64,000 nt of DNA from Massospora cicadina (GCA_022478985.1 JAKSZP010017447.1:27025-91024); one strand, 5' to 3'. Shown: positions 21,467 through 33,300, counted from the first letter of the stretch. A program made the numbers and translations. The notes: generated by a model not told the origin, from the sequence alone.

Positions 21467-21866
21467 GCCAGTCAGGTCTTTCATTGTCTACTGCCATCAG
21501 AGAGAGTAATGATTATTGAAAATGGTGAAGTAGGTGCCATAAAGATATGGCTGGAAGAGTCCAATTGCTAACAAGACAACCAGGAATTCATTTGTTTATG
21601 CTATGTTCCGTTCAGCCTTGATCAAGGTCTTGCTGAAATAGGCTACTGGATGATTAACCTAATTTTCATTGTGCTAGGATAGAATGGTCCTAATGGCGAC
21701 ATTGCTCTCATCCATGAATAGCAAAAAAGTTGATTGAAACACAGATGAACTATGTGTTTAGTGCAAATAGCGGTCCTCAATGTATTTAAAGCCTGTTTGT
21801 GTTCAGGCCGCCACTCAAAAGGCACATTCTTTTGCAGAAGGTATAACTAGGGCTCAGCTAGGTCAG
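21467..21866 (-). pseudogene. Element II RNase H, N-terminal piece
   Basis: Minus strand: LLQKNVPFEWRPEHKQAL (end of the RT thumb), NHPVAYFSKTLIKAERN, EFLVVLLAIGLFQPYLYG and TMKDLTG. It is bounded above by the GTCAG target duplication of element IV and below by the solo LTR. Across IV the reading goes from HRFADL (27.8 kb) to LAEP and LLQKN here. Confidence 0.7.
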
Positions 21867-22707
21867 TGTCATGTGCACATGATATCATAGTGGGGACCAA
21901 CCCCAAAGATAAGGCTGGGCGCCAGGAGGCCCAGAAGGTGAAGCTACAGGCCCTCCCTGACCTGAGGCATACCCTAGACCAACGATGGGTACAGACAAAA
22001 TATGCCCAGGTTAGTACTTGTGGGGTGCCAAATGCCCATCCCCTCACATCGGCCCAGGCGTTAAAATGGATGAACTACCAAACTAATGCAGACGTTCCAT
22101 CTGGTTTGTCGAGGAATGGGGTTTTGAAACCTGTTTTTTATGAAATAAGCATTTGGGTCAAATCTAACTTCAATTGATCACTCGAGTGAAGTCAGTTTTG
22201 GCTCATTCAACCAATTCAGACGGGAGCGTGGTCCTATTGGTGGGTCAGTGCTTGGGCCCATTGCAACAAACCCCTTATTCCCCTGTCCAAGGTTAAATAT
22301 GTTTTCCCTGACTAACATTTCTTGTTGGTCGACTTCCTGAATAAAAATTCCCTACTTTTTCCCAATTTATTAAAATGTTATTTTGTATGATCCTGTGTGC
22401 AGACCCCTTTGCGGAGGTCTCATGCCACATTAACCAATCCATTTTGAAATCAATCAGATTTTCTCCACGTGCAACGTTAGTTCGCCCAGGTACCCTCCAA
22501 CCTGGGCCATTTACCCCATCTCTCCATGTGCACCGCATCATTTTTGGATGGTTCCTAATCGCACTTCTTGGTTTTAGTTATTATTGCTCCAGCACCCTCT
22601 GCTGGGTGCTAGTATCTTTAGTACTAATGGCTAGTTGCCAAGTGTTGGCTCTGTGCACTGAGCACCACCACGCTGGAAACTTGAGAGTTATAGACACTCT
22701 CCTTACA
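21867..22707 (+). repeat. Element IV 5' LTR
   Basis: TGTCATGTGCAC ... CTCCTTACA. Ends in TG and CA. Matches 26969-27810 throughout; the last 500 bp are the best conserved. The base after the LTR (CTTCTCAACC) does not resemble the primer-binding site of the other elements, so IV uses another primer. Confidence 0.9.
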
Positions 22708-23018
22708 CTTCTCAACCAACCTTTTGAATTTATGTGTACAAACTTTTTTTGTGTGGAACTTTTTGGAAGTGGAAACGGTGGGCCCAAGCTTTGGACTTCA
22801 GCTGTCATTAGCCACACCACTGTTTCCTCTTTTTTATGAAGGTTGGAGAAGCTTGGCGTTATTATAGCTGCCTCCAGCTGGAAATCATTCACCCTTTGTG
22901 CTTGTACCTGGTGGATATGGACGCTTTTTAACCAAAAGTAGTGATTCCTCAACTTTCCGCCAAAATGATTAATTTCAAATTAAATAAATGAGATTCCCTT
23001 CAACCACAAATTCAGCCA

Positions 23019-24125
23019 ATGCCATCAGAATTGGCGCAGATGAGCCTGGGGGTGTTGGCCATGGATAACATTGGGAATTCCATCGCTGTTCAAGGGATAG
23101 AGTCATTTACATCTAAAAACGCGTTTTATAATGAAAACCTTGTCTCTACCCCTGAACCGTTTATTAGCTCATATGGCCTGGATAAGGACCCTATTCCCGT
23201 ATATCAGATTATCCCTGAGAACCCACGTTTGACCCCTACCATGATCCAGGGCACTCAGGAAGTGGAAAAGGAACTTCGTTAGAATTATAATAATGTATTT
23301 GCATCTGCAGAAGGTGAGGTGGGATATGTGGCCTCAGTAGTGAGAGTGGCCCACTATCCCTCCACCTTCTATGATTCCAACACATACCCTGAAGGCTTGC
23401 TCACGCCAGAGGAAGAATTTTCAGGGAAGGTAAGGGCGTTTTCTGCTTTGGATAAATCCCATTATGGATACTTCTTATTGATTGCTACCCTCACAAACCC
23501 TAGGGAAAAGTTCACCGCAACCATTTTAGTGAATACCAGTGCCTCTAACAATTTTATTAACCACGGTTTTGCTGACTACCTTGAATTGAGTTACTCACCA
23601 GGTGGTAAGTTTTGAGGTGGGGCTTCTCAAGGTATCTCTACACTGAACGTCATGGGGTTAGTGGACTACCAGGTGGGTGCATATCTTCTATCCGACCATT
23701 TTCAAGCTATCCAAAACCTCTTGTTCCCCGTTATTTTGGGTATAGAGTGGTGGAGATAGTTTGACGTCAGGACTAATTTGAAGAAAACACTCTATCCTTG
23801 TCTTTGGCCAATGATCACACGTTAATTGTTCCTTTTTTCAGAGGATAACGCTCAGGGCAAATTACCTCATTGGCCCAATATTCCCACATTTAAGTTTGCC
23901 CCTTCGCTGAAGCCCTCTGTGGAGGTTCCCCTACCACCCTTTTTGGAGGGTTGGAATCTTCTTTTGATGCAGAATCCACTAACATACTTCCTGAGCACTC
24001 TGAATTTGATTGTGACTTCAAGCTCACTGTGGATCTGGTGCGTATATCTTCCCTATTTACCCATTGACTGTCTGGGAGGAAGAGGCGTTGGATGTGTGGG
24101 TGAAGGAACAGCTAGCCAAAGGTGA
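23019..24125 (+). pseudogene. Element IV protease region (with upstream linker)
   Basis: One frame runs from MPSELAQMSLGV to the RT start with in-frame stops at 23280, 23613 and about 23757. The part up to 23.3 kb is an unrecognised linker. ATILVNTSASNNFINH near 23520-23560 is the protease active-site region; chromoviruses have LVDTGAS-NFI, so the catalytic Asp is Asn and the Gly is Ser. LFPVILGIEWW is the C-terminal ILG-(M/I)-xWL motif. The single-base nature of the stops suggests recent decay. Confidence 0.75.
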
Positions 24126-24790
24126 GACTTTTCAGTGTACCTCCCCTGTTTGCTCCCCGCTTCTCTTTGTTGAGAAGGCTGATGGTACTCTACGCCCCTG
24201 CATAGACTATGGGAAGCTTAATAATGTTACTGTACTAGACCTCCACCCATTCCTTTGGATTCACAGATTGCACGCTATGTGGAGAAGGCGAAGGTCTTTT
24301 CCAAGCTGGATTGCCTCAATGCGTTCAATCAGATCCTGATTAAAAAGGGACAAGAGTGGTTAACCACACTCCGTACCAGAAAAGAAATCTTTCAGTTATG
24401 GTTCATGCCCTTTTGGCTTAAGAATGCCCCAGCTATCTTTCAACGCCGCATTGATGCAGCGTTGGGGGACTTGTTGGGGGTATGCGCGGTTGCATATATG
24501 GATGATATCCTGGTGTTTGCCCTGATCAGGAGTCCCATGCAGTACACCTTTGGCAAGTGGTGGGGAGTTTAAGGGCAGCCAGCCTGACGCTGAAGATTAC
24601 TGAGTGTGAATTTTTCAAGTCCCAGGTCACTTTTCTGGCAAAGTCGTGTTTGACCAGGGAAACATGATAACTCCAGACAAGGAGAAGGCTATTCGTGAGT
24701 GGCCTACTACCACCTCAGTCAAGGGATTGAGGATCTTTTTGGGGACGTGTATATTCCTCAAGTAGTTCACTCCCAATCTGTTTGAGGTGG
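24060..24790 (+). pseudogene. Element IV reverse transcriptase
   Basis: Reads LLFVEKADGTLRPCIDYGKLNNVT, VFSKLDCLNAFNQI (catalytic Asp present), LKNAPAIFQRRIDAAL and VAYMDDILVF (intact YMDD near 24498). Further down come LTLKITECEFFKSQVTFL and TPDKEKAIREWPTTTSVKG. Three frame changes split it. The fingers, palm and thumb are otherwise complete. Confidence 0.8.
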
Positions 24791-25539
24791 CGGCTCCTTT
24801 GTACGAGTCTAGCGGTGCCAAGGTGCTTCAGTGGTCCCCCATTTTGGAGGATGCTTTTAAAGCAGTGAAGTGCACCCTGTTGTCCACGTCTGTTCTTCGA
24901 CATGTTGACCCTTCAAAGCAGATCATTGTGTCTACTGATGTCTCTAACTTCGCCATAGCGGCCACATTGTTACAAGTAGGCAAAGATGGGATAGAGCATC
25001 CAGTGGTATATTTTTCTAGGAAAATGTCTCTGCCAGAGTTGAATTACGCCGTTTACAACAAGGAGTTACTAGTAGTGGTGGAGGCGCTGACATATTGGCG
25101 TCACCAATTGAATTGCTCTATCCAACCTTTCCAGGTACGTACAGACCACCGTGCCATGCTGTACTACCGCGCTTCTCATGTCCTAACCCCACGGAAGACC
25201 CGTTGGCATGATACCCTTGCCCAATTTGCATTTACGTATGAGTTCACCGAGGGCAAGGATAATGGTTTGGTGGATGCTTTGAGCCGCAACCCTGCTTTAG
25301 CACCTGATCCCGAGGAAGTAGAAGTGCACAACACACAGGTTATAAATCTTCCTAGTAAGATTCTGTCACAACTTCCCTCTCCCCTGGCCAACGGGCCAGC
25401 GCTTGCACCTCTGGAAAACGCGGAGGAATATGTTATGTTCAGAAAGGTCATCATTTCTCAGCCGCTGTCAGGCGAAATACTATGGTACTTGCAAAGAGCG
25501 CTTCAAATCAAGAGGATCTATCCAGGGGTTATCATGTAA
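24787..25539 (+). CDS. Element IV RT end, RNase H and link to integrase
   Basis: A 250-codon open stretch. PILEDAFKAVKCTLLS closes the connection domain. RNase H follows with all four acidic positions: VSTDVSNFAIAATLL (Asp), NKELLVVVEAL (Glu), VRTDHRAMLYY (Asp) and GLVDALSRNP (Asp). The C-terminal 60 residues are a polar linker toward the integrase. RNase H degrades the RNA of the RNA-DNA hybrid during cDNA synthesis. The first Met is not a natural start; this domain belongs to the Pol polyprotein. Confidence 0.75.
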   Translation: MAAPLYESSGAKVLQWSPILEDAFKAVKCTLLSTSVLRHVDPSKQIIVSTDVSNFAIAATLLQVGKDGIEHPVVYFSRKMSLPELNYAVYNKELLVVVEALTYWRHQLNCSIQPFQVRTDHRAMLYYRASHVLTPRKTRWHDTLAQFAFTYEFTEGKDNGLVDALSRNPALAPDPEEVEVHNTQVINLPSKILSQLPSPLANGPALAPLENAEEYVMFRKVIISQPLSGEILWYLQRALQIKRIYPGVIM

Positions 25540-26600
25540 AGGATGGGATGGTGTGGTTCCAGGAACGCCTTTGGGTACCTGCTGGACCACTGCTCCAGAA
25601 AATCATCCAGGACCATCATGATGGAATCACCATTGGTCATTTGGGGAAAGCAAAGACCTTGGAGTTGATAAGTTTCACCCACAATTGGAAGGGCTTGCCT
25701 GCTCAGGTGAGGAGGTATTGTAAGGAGTGCCTGGTATGCAACCAGATGAAACCCAGTCGTCTACCTTTAGCGGAGTTGTTGGTACCAGTCCAAAAGGCTG
25801 AAGGGCCCTGGACTTCCCTCTCGGTTGTTTTAATTATGGAACTACCTGTCTCTGATGGTTATGGTGCCATCATAAAGGTGGTGGACCGTTTTACAAATTT
25901 TTCCACTTCATTCCGTGCAGAACTACAATAACAGCAGTTGAGATGGCTAGGATTTTCTTCACCCATGTGTTTGCGCTCCATGGGGTTCCACAAGAGATTA
26001 TTGGTGACCTGAGACACCAATTCGCCTCCATCTTTTGGGAAGAGTTTCTTAAGACTCTTCAGATTCACCTCTGCAATTCAACTCCTATCACCCCCAATCA
26101 GATGGGCAGACTGAACGAGTGAACCAGTGCTTGGAACATTTCCTGCGGTGTTACACCACCGCGGATCATTCAGATTGGGCTTCTCACCTTCCTATGGCCC
26201 AATTTAGTTACAACAACATGCTGCATTACTCGATTGGTTGTTCCCTGTTTTTCGTCAGCCATGGCTTTAACCCCACCTTTAACATGGAGCCCAGCTGTGA
26301 GTTTAAGGTTGAAGCGGTGGTGGACCTTGCCAAGACAATAAAGAAGGTCCACCAGGGGGTTTCCACAAGCTTGGAGGCGGCAATGCAGGTGTATAAGGAG
26401 AACGCTGATGGGAAGCGCCAAGTGGGTCCTGCATACAAGGAAGGGGATCTTGTGATGCTTGATGCTTGATGCTTGTAACATCCCTATTAAGAAGCAATGC
26501 AAGAAGCTAGGACCAAAGAGGATTGGCCCCTACCGCGTTTTTAGAAAGGGTGGGCCATGCCTCATACCAGCTAGATCTCACCCTTCATTCTAGATTTTCT
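25482..26600 (+). pseudogene. Element IV integrase core
   Basis: The zinc motif is complete: DHHDGITIGHLGKAKT with CKECLVCNQ. The core reads SLSVVLIMELPVSDG, where the first catalytic Asp of the usual SVDFIM is Val. The second Asp (EIIGDLRHQF) and the Glu (QMGRLNE) remain in shifted frames. The later part (26119-26469) has AHLPMAQFSYNNMLHYS-like sequence and YKEGDLVMLDA. Stops at about 25930 and frame changes inactivate it. Confidence 0.78.
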
Positions 26601-26626
26601 CTGTTTTTCATGAGAGCAAACTGACG

Positions 26627-26887
26627 TTGTTTGAGGGCCCCCCACCAGAGAATCTTGAGGCCTATCTCGTGGATGGGGCGCCAGAGTGGGAGGTGGAAGA
26701 AATAGTTGCCTCCCGCCGCGTTAAAAGAAGACTCAAGTACCTGGTATCCTGGAAGGGCTTTGACGCTGCAGAGAACAGTCGTGTTCCAGCGTGCAACTGT
26801 GTGCATGTCCAAGATCTAATTGAAGCCTTCCACAAGCGTTTCCCCAGGTTGCTGGATCCTAACCTAAACCTACTGTTGCCGCCATGA
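26627..26887 (+). CDS. Element IV chromodomain (integrase C-terminus)
   Basis: An 86-residue open stretch with EWEVEEIVASRRVKRRLKY, LVSWKGFDAAENSRVP and DLIEAFHKRFP. This is the chromodomain pattern (Y/W-EVE-I...YLVKWKG...ENTWEP...L). The first aromatic is Trp, WKG is kept, and the Trp of NTWEP is replaced (NSRVP). Such modules steer integration toward marked chromatin in chromoviruses. It is the 3' end of Pol, in a frame different from the integrase core. Confidence 0.85.
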   Translation: MFEGPPPENLEAYLVDGAPEWEVEEIVASRRVKRRLKYLVSWKGFDAAENSRVPACNCVHVQDLIEAFHKRFPRLLDPNLNLLLPP

Positions 26888-26968
26888 AGTTGGCCCCTGC
26901 CCACAAGTACTTTTCCCTTGCGCAAGCCCCTGGAGGGGGGTTGAGCCATGTTGGGAGGAGAGGGTTAT

Positions 26969-27810
26969 GTCATGTGCAGATAACTTCATAGTGGGGACCA
27001 ACCCCAAAGATAAGGCTGGGCGCTAGGAGGCCCAGAAGGTGAAGCAACAGGCCCTACCTGACCTGAGGCACACCCTAGACTAACGCTGGGTATGGGAAAA
27101 ATATGCCCAGGTTGGTACTAGTGGGGTGCTGAATGTTTAGCCCCTAACATCAGCTCAGGCGTTAAAATGGATGAACTACCAAATTAACGCAGACGATTCC
27201 AATTGGTTAGTCAAGGAACGGGGTTTTGATACCTGTTCTATTTATGAAACAACGCGTTCAAGTTAATTCCAAATTCAATTGATCACTCTAGTGAAGTCAG
27301 TTTTGGCTTATTCAACCAATTTTGATGGGAGCGTGGTCCTATTGGTGGGTCAGTGCTTGGGCCCATTGCTCAAACCCTTTATTCCCCTGTCCAAGGTTAA
27401 ATATGTTTTCCCTGACTAACATTCCTTGTTGGTCGACTTTCTGAATAAAAATTCCCTATTTTTTCCCAATTTATTAAAATGTTATTTTGTATGATCCTGT
27501 GTGCAGACCCCTTTGCGGAGGTCTCATACCACATTAACCAATCCATTTTGAAATTAATCAGATTTTTCTCCACGTGCAACGTTAGTTCGCCCAGGTACCC
27601 TCCAACCTTGGCCATTTACCCCATCTCTCCATGTGCACCGCATCATTTTTGGATGGTTCCTAATCGCACTTCTTGGCTTTAGTTATTATTGCTCCAGCAC
27701 CCTCTGCTGTGTGCTAGTAGCTTTAGTACTATTGGCTAGTTTCCATGCATTGGCTCTGTGCACTGAGAACCACCACGCTGGAAACAGGAGATATAAACAC
27801 TCTCCATAAA
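26969..27810 (+). repeat. Element IV 3' LTR
   Basis: Preceded by the purine tract GGGAGGAGAGGGTTA (26954-26968). Its last bases are CCATAAA where the 5' copy has CCTTACA, then GTCAG follows. Confidence 0.9.
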
Positions 27811-28770
27811 GTCAGCAAACCGATGGATGAACTCACAAAAGTAACCCACCATGCTATTAAATAACTGAATATTCCTCAGGCTCTGGGGGCGTGACATCTT
27901 CTCAATGGCGTCGACTATGGCTAAAATCTCTGGATAACATTGTTTGAGACCTTATGTCAGAGGAACTCCATTCTGATTGGAAGAAAGAGCACGTTAAAGC
28001 TTTATTTTTATTGAAGCCTTCCCAAGATGATTAAAGATTTCTCAGAGGTCTTCCACATGACCATTGAAGGTTTGCAAAAATAAAGTGATATTATCAAGGT
28101 ATATGCGGTCACAGGATAGCTTAAAGTCCCCAAGGATCTCATTCATGGCACGTCAAAAGTTGGTCATCACAATGAAAAGGCCCTGTGGAATCATTGTAGG
28201 TTTAATTAGCCCCTCATTAGCTATGAGTGCACACTTAGCTCAGCCTTTAAGGAGAGCTCCACTTGCCAATATCCACTAACAAGATTCTTTAAGGAAATTA
28301 TTGCAACCTGGCGAGCAAGTGGAGAGAGTTGTCAATTAAGGCAAAGGATAACTGTCTTTATTAGTGATAAATTTGAGCGAGCGGTAGTCCATCACCACCT
28401 AATGGATGACATCCTTCTTCTGAACCAACATGAGGTGGGAGGCCTAAGGACTGTGCAAAAGCATCAATAGCCCGGTAACAAGTAGTTGCTAGAGCTCTAC
28501 CGCCACCTGGGCTTCTTTAATCTTACTTTTTTGGTAAGGTAGGGACTATAAGGTAGGAGCGTCCCCAAATCTCCACATGATGTAGTATCCCACACACTGA
28601 TCCAAAATTGTAGGTAGAGGCCAAAAAGTGGTCTGAGTACTCCTCTAATAATTCTCTACCTTGGCTCTGTTGTTCCCAAGTGAGCTTTTTATAATATAAG
28701 TGTTGACTAGAGACTACTGATGGGGGCGTCTTCAAACCAAAATCGCATAGACTCAAAGATGAAGACATTT
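27811..28770 (-). pseudogene. Element II reverse transcriptase
   Basis: From 28770 downward: LTWEQQSQGRELLEEYSDHF (lead-in), then the fingers and palm in several frames. The catalytic box near 28.1 kb reads IYLDNITLFLQT, so the second Asp of YLDD is Asn. NIQLFNSMVGYFCEF and HRFADL at 27.81-27.9 kb are the thumb, cut there by element IV. Confidence 0.7.
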
Positions 28771-28779
28771 TTGACAGTT

Positions 28780-29560
28780 TCTATCAGTAGGAGGTGAACA
28801 TAAGTGGCTGAACTATTTGAGAACACTACCCTAAGTTTGTCAGTAAGGTAGCCAACAACACTGATATGGATCTGGCATAGGCGAAATTTACAAACTTAGA
28901 ACAGATTAGGACCTCCTTGACTTATGGGCTAGCTATACCTTGGTCCTCAGAAAGTATCCAAAGGAGATGTTGACGTGGATCCATGTTGACAATAACCTGG
29001 TACTTTGGAGTTAAAGTTGTTGGTTTAGGAAGATAGATTGGCATGCCTTTGTGGCCATCAACTGCAGGTGGTGGCAATCTTACTCAAGAGCCCCTCACAT
29101 GATACTCAAGTCGATTTATTTAGCTATCACTCTCTAATAGGCAAGCTCAAGCTTTGATCTCCATTTTGGAGTTGCTTGAGGTTTAAAAACCAGTGGGACC
29201 CAATGTCTCAGAAAGGATAAAAACCTTCATCATAATGCACTACCACAGAGTAGTTTCAGAGAAACTAAGTCCTGAGAAGAAGTTTATAGCTCGAGTTATC
29301 CAGTGCAATGGCATGTATTCACAGAAAATTATCCAAAAAGGATAGGTAGGGGAAGAATAAGCTCTAAGGATTGTGTACACTGCGGTCCTGCTGTGCCATA
29401 TTCCATATAATGTAGTAAGTCCGGAGCAATAATGATGCGCTTCACCAGTTTGGACAAAATGACATTCATGGGGAACTACTATTGATGATGGCGTGGACCA
29501 GAATTTTATGAAATTGAACAGCAACGCAGGAAAATGTTACTGATGCTCCTACCCCTCAAT
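28780..29560 (-). pseudogene. Element II dUTPase-like linker and aspartic protease
   Basis: The protease is seen at 29.40-29.50 kb as SPMNVILSKLVKR, with LHYMEYGTAGPQCTQSLE after it; the DTG box is lost. Between protease and RT, TPKYQVIVNMDPRQHL (29.0 kb) and ISVVGYLTDKLRVVFSNSS (28.8-28.88 kb) occupy the place of the dUTPase-like domain of A and III. This copy lacks the motif-3 Asp-Tyr and is only recognised by position and general pattern. Confidence 0.45.
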
Positions 29561-30746
29561 GTTGTTCGCCATAATCCGCCAAATAAAGCAGGCGCTGGAC
29601 AAAAGTTTCCCCAAAGCTTCCTCACCTTCTGATATGGCTTCCTAGGCTTTTTGCTGGTGTGCCATCTTAGGGGCTTTTTATTTCTAATAATCCCTTTGTT
29701 TGTCCCATTTGCAAATAAAGATGCGTGGCGGCTCCCCTTTTTGTGAAGGGCACCACTAATGCTAAAAAAAGAACAGCAATACAGGAAACAAAATCCCAAG
29801 CTGCAGAGGTAGTGTGAGAAACCTAGGAGATTAACAGAAGAAGAGTAAGCAGTATCAAGGTCTTTACTATATCTGGGTACTAAAACTTCTTCAGGTACAA
29901 TAGCTCAAGTTCATTAGATGTCATAGATAATTCTTGAGACGAGATAGGGATGCCAGCATGAAGCGCCTCATCCTCCATGCTGACGGCCCTTTTTCCGCCT
30001 CTTCAGCAAGCCATTTTCAGCATGTCTTATTTCTGTGATGGAAGCCATTGATTAAGTGCATCAGGGTTGGGGATTTTTCTGTTTTAAGCAACATGGACCC
30101 AAAGGACAGTTGGAGGAGACAGAGGCAATGGCTTAGGATGTAAGGTCAATGCAGGTATCTTATCAATTGCTTTCTTCTTTTACCAAATTCAAGTTAACCC
30201 ATTATACTGGCCAATAATGTGCACATTAGCATCAAAATAAGATTCCAACGTGGAGATGACAACAGCTATGGTGTCATCCAAGGTAATGCGTTTTGGGTTA
30301 CTAAGAGCTACACTTGGAGGACCATCTAGTACTAAAAAAAAGAGCTACACTTGGGTGGGTTGGGACCGTCTAGTACTAAAAAAAAAAGAGCTACACTTGG
30401 GTGTAGAAATGGCTGGCGAACTCCACAGGGCTCTCTCCTTTGTTCAGGAGAATACCCTGAACGCTTATTTTATTTGCAAGACTTGGTTGTTACTGAATCC
30501 TTGGACTAAGGCGGTGTGGACCTGTTCCCATATTTGAAATTCCTTTAGATGGGGAGTTAAGATCTCCTGAGAGGTGCTATGCAGGCAGGAGTGAATATGC
30601 TTCACTTTCTGTCAGTCAGTAGCCTCCTACATGAAACTCTCAATGCATATAAGAAAGAGTAACACTTTCTTGGCTGAAGATGAAAATCTTCTTAAAACTA
30701 GACAAACTAGTTATAAGAGTAGAGGAAAGAATATCGACATCAGGAA
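29560..30746 (-). pseudogene. Element II Gag, distal part, heavily decayed
   Basis: Minus-strand sequence upstream of the element II protease. No open stretch longer than about 97 codons and no recognisable core motif. It is assigned to Gag because it lies between the protease and the insertion site of element V, whose other side leads to the element II primer-binding site. A short tandem repeat (30304-30404) lies in it. Confidence 0.35.
30304..30404. repeat. Short tandem repeat, three units
   Basis: AGAGCTACACTTGG occurs at 30304, 30341 and 30387. The units are joined by GGACC(A/G)TCTAGTACTAAAAAA with an A-run of 8-11, so unit length is 37-46 bp. It looks like a local duplication, with slippage in the A-run. 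Confidence 0.7.
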
Positions 30747-31895
30747 TGTCAGGCAGACAGCAAGTTAGAATTAGACCAGCCTGCCAGCCTAGATGCCAGA
30801 GCACCCAAATGGCAAACAAGAATGCCAAGGGCACTGCTGCTGGTATGACGGGTATTATACTAGAAAGGAGTTTCGCCAGTAACTACCAGTGAGCCAAATT
30901 TCGTAAAGGCACATAATAAAATACCTGACGAATATGGCCATTAACCCCAAGGGGTGAGTGAGTGCCAGCGGAAAGGGCAGTTTGTTTTCAACATAAAAAA
31001 AAAATTTAGGGAAAACTTTTAATGGAAAATAAAGGAAGAAAAATTGATTAACAATTTATTTCAGTTTGATTTAACTGATTAAATAGTGGTAGATTGATGA
31101 GGAAACAAGCCAGGATTGGGTCCCTTAAGTTTATACTAACTGGCGAATATTTGGGAATGGGGGCAAATAAACTCACTGGTAACTGACATCAAAAAGTTTG
31201 GAAGCAGGCTAAGTCGCTGTTAGCTCAACTTTGAATGCTTGAACTGAGACTTGACTGCACTTCCAGCAGTTGGCATGGTGGCATCTGGCCCGAAGAGCAA
31301 CAATAATACCACAACGCCACCCCACATAGGGGCAGTCCCAATTGGTAGGGAACGGGTTTGGGATGCTCAACCCGCCTGTGCCTAGTTGCTGGGATGTTCA
31401 TTTGGTCAAAAGCGTTACATCAGCTACAACGCCCAATTTTCTGGAAGGGAGCTTTGAACTATCATTGATGGTGTCTGATGCTGCTACCTGCACATCAGAG
31501 ATCATCCTGACAATTTTGGGAGGGGTTAATTTTGATTATCGCGGTGTTGGCTGAATAAAACCATCAGCGCTTCTGTCCAATGAATCAATCGTCATTCCTT
31601 TTTGACTATGTGGATTCCAATCATTGGGCTCGTTTACACTCATTTTTGGACTGATCAACTTCATTTAAAGCGGTCTTTGCACAAATTTTCCTGATCAGAC
31701 ATACAAGTTTGTCTGACATGAGTGTGGTCACCAGGGAGGGATCCAAAGAGGAAGGACTGTTAACCAGCGCTCATCTACCACATGGGCGAGGTCACCCTGG
31801 GTGACGAGGGCTACAGCCACCCTCTTTGGAGCCTTTTTACTCGGAAATGGGAAGAGGGCCTTATTGACACCCAGGGATGTTCCCCTGGACTTACA
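30747..31895 (-). repeat. Element V 3' LTR
   Basis: On the element strand it starts TGTAAGTCCAGGGG after the purine tract AAAAAGGGAAGGGTAA, and ends CTGTCTGCCTGACA. Two further copies exist: the 5' LTR of V (35645-36237 plus 40229-40788) and a solo LTR at 47569-48723. An open-frame-like region is shared by the copies (see findings). Confidence 0.85.
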
Positions 31896-32038
31896 TTACC
31901 CTTCCCTTTTTCCAAAGGAAGTGCACAACCGCTGGGAACTGCACTAGGGCCACATTTTTATGCGCCTTGGGTAGTTTGATTGCCATTACCATTTCACTTT
32001 TTTGGGGGATGGGGGGCGTTGGGTTGGGATTCATGAAA

Positions 32039-33300
32039 TTATTCAACCAGTTCCATGCAGTTAGTGCAATTATGAGCCTTAACCCAACTGTTCATGTAAG
32101 TCAGATACCCTTTCCAGGCTACAAGATACTTAACTGACCACCAGGATTTGTGGGACGCTAGGATGCTTTCCACCTCGTCTTCTTCTGCATCCTCTATCAA
32201 AATTAGTTTGTGTTCAGTGGAGATCATCCCCTTGAATGGGGACAACAGAGACACATGAAAAACAGGATGCTGCTTCCAATGAGCTGGCAATTTCAACCAA
32301 AAAGCACCATTGCCCAAGTCTTCCTCCACCAGGTGGGGACTCAAACGCTTTCTTGGAAAGTTCTGGGAAGGTACCAGCATCCGCAGATGGCGAGTGTCTA
32401 ACATAACGTGAGAGCACCACAATATTGTGACCAGGAAGCCATTTGCAATCCAAAAAACCGTTTAATCATCAATAGCCTTTGTGAGGTGCTCCTACACTAA
32501 GGACTGGGTAGACTGGATATGCTCAACATGATCTGCAGCAGCAGGAACCTTTGGGCAATATACAGGGACCAACCAAAAAGGAGGAATTATAACCTAACGT
32601 TGCTTCATAGGGAGAAACCCCATTGAAGCGTGAGTACCATTGTTATAGGCAAATCTGGGCAAGAGGAAGGTCATCAGCCCAGGTATCCCGGGCGGCCAAA
32701 GCGTAAACAACGCAAATACTGTTCCAAAATTTGGTTAACCCATTTGGTTTGTCCGTCAGACTGGGGATGTTAGGCGGTGGAATTACAGGGGTGATTTTTT
32801 AATTTGGACAAAAGCTAATTTCAAAAATGTGCTGTGAATTGGGGTCCTCAGTCACTAATGATCTCCTGTGGGAGGCCAAACATCAAAAACACATGGCGTA
32901 CAAAGAGCTGAGCGGTCTCTTCAGATTTGATCGCAGAAGTACAGGGAATAAATAGGGAAAATTTGGTGAAGCGATTGACCACCACCATCATTGCTGTAAA
33001 CCTATTGGAACAGGGATTTCGAAAATAAAATCTACAGACACTGATGTCCATGGACCCTTCGCCTGTTGTAATGGGTGTAGGAGACCCTTCCTTCCTGAGA
33101 GGTCCAACTTTGCCCAAGCACAGGTAATGCAATCGGCGATCTGAGCCAAAACTCCCTTAGATAAGCCCACCCAGTTATAGGTACACTTTATCAATTCATT
33201 GCATTTTTTGTTGCCCGGATGGCCAATCATGGGAAAATCATGGTGCGCATGATTTACCTTAGCTCAGAAGAGAGGGGGAACCCAAATTCATGACCTAAAA
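32039..33300 (-). pseudogene. Element V integrase with chromodomain
   Basis: From 33230 down: MIGHPGNKKCNELIK and DCITCAWAKLD (zinc motif), then WTSVSVDFIFEIPVPIG with the first catalytic Asp intact, VVNRFTKFSLFIPCTSA, and FGLPQEIISD toward the second Asp. After decayed sequence (32.45-32.85 kb), the block 32039-32422 gives FPRKRLSPHLVEEDLGNGAF and HPVFHVSLLSPFK. It ends with a chromodomain: EVESILASHKSWWSVKY and LVAWKGYLTYMNSW. The aromatic cage is partly kept. Confidence 0.78.

Larger units (their letters stand above)
21867..27810 (+). mobile_element. Chromovirus IV (Ty3/gypsy), full length, inserted in II
   Basis: 5.94 kb with LTRs of 841 and 842 bp, more than 90% alike by eye, and a perfect GTCAG duplication (21862-21866 and 27811-27815). 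Pol order is protease, RT, RNase H, integrase, chromodomain. It is the best preserved LTR element here and probably the youngest. No Gag can be recognised between the 5' LTR and the protease. Its insertion site lies between RT thumb and RNase H of element II, in opposite orientation. Confidence 0.92.

Noticed and set aside
22375..22952. Frames of 123 and 154 codons around the IV 5' LTR
   Set aside because: The LTR part recurs in the 3' LTR with frameshifts, and neither frame resembles a known protein.
21867..27810. Repeat-induced point mutation (strong C-to-T bias)
   Set aside because: The differences between the two LTRs of IV include transversions and indels next to transitions. By eye there is no clear excess of CpA changes. 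A dinucleotide count would be needed.
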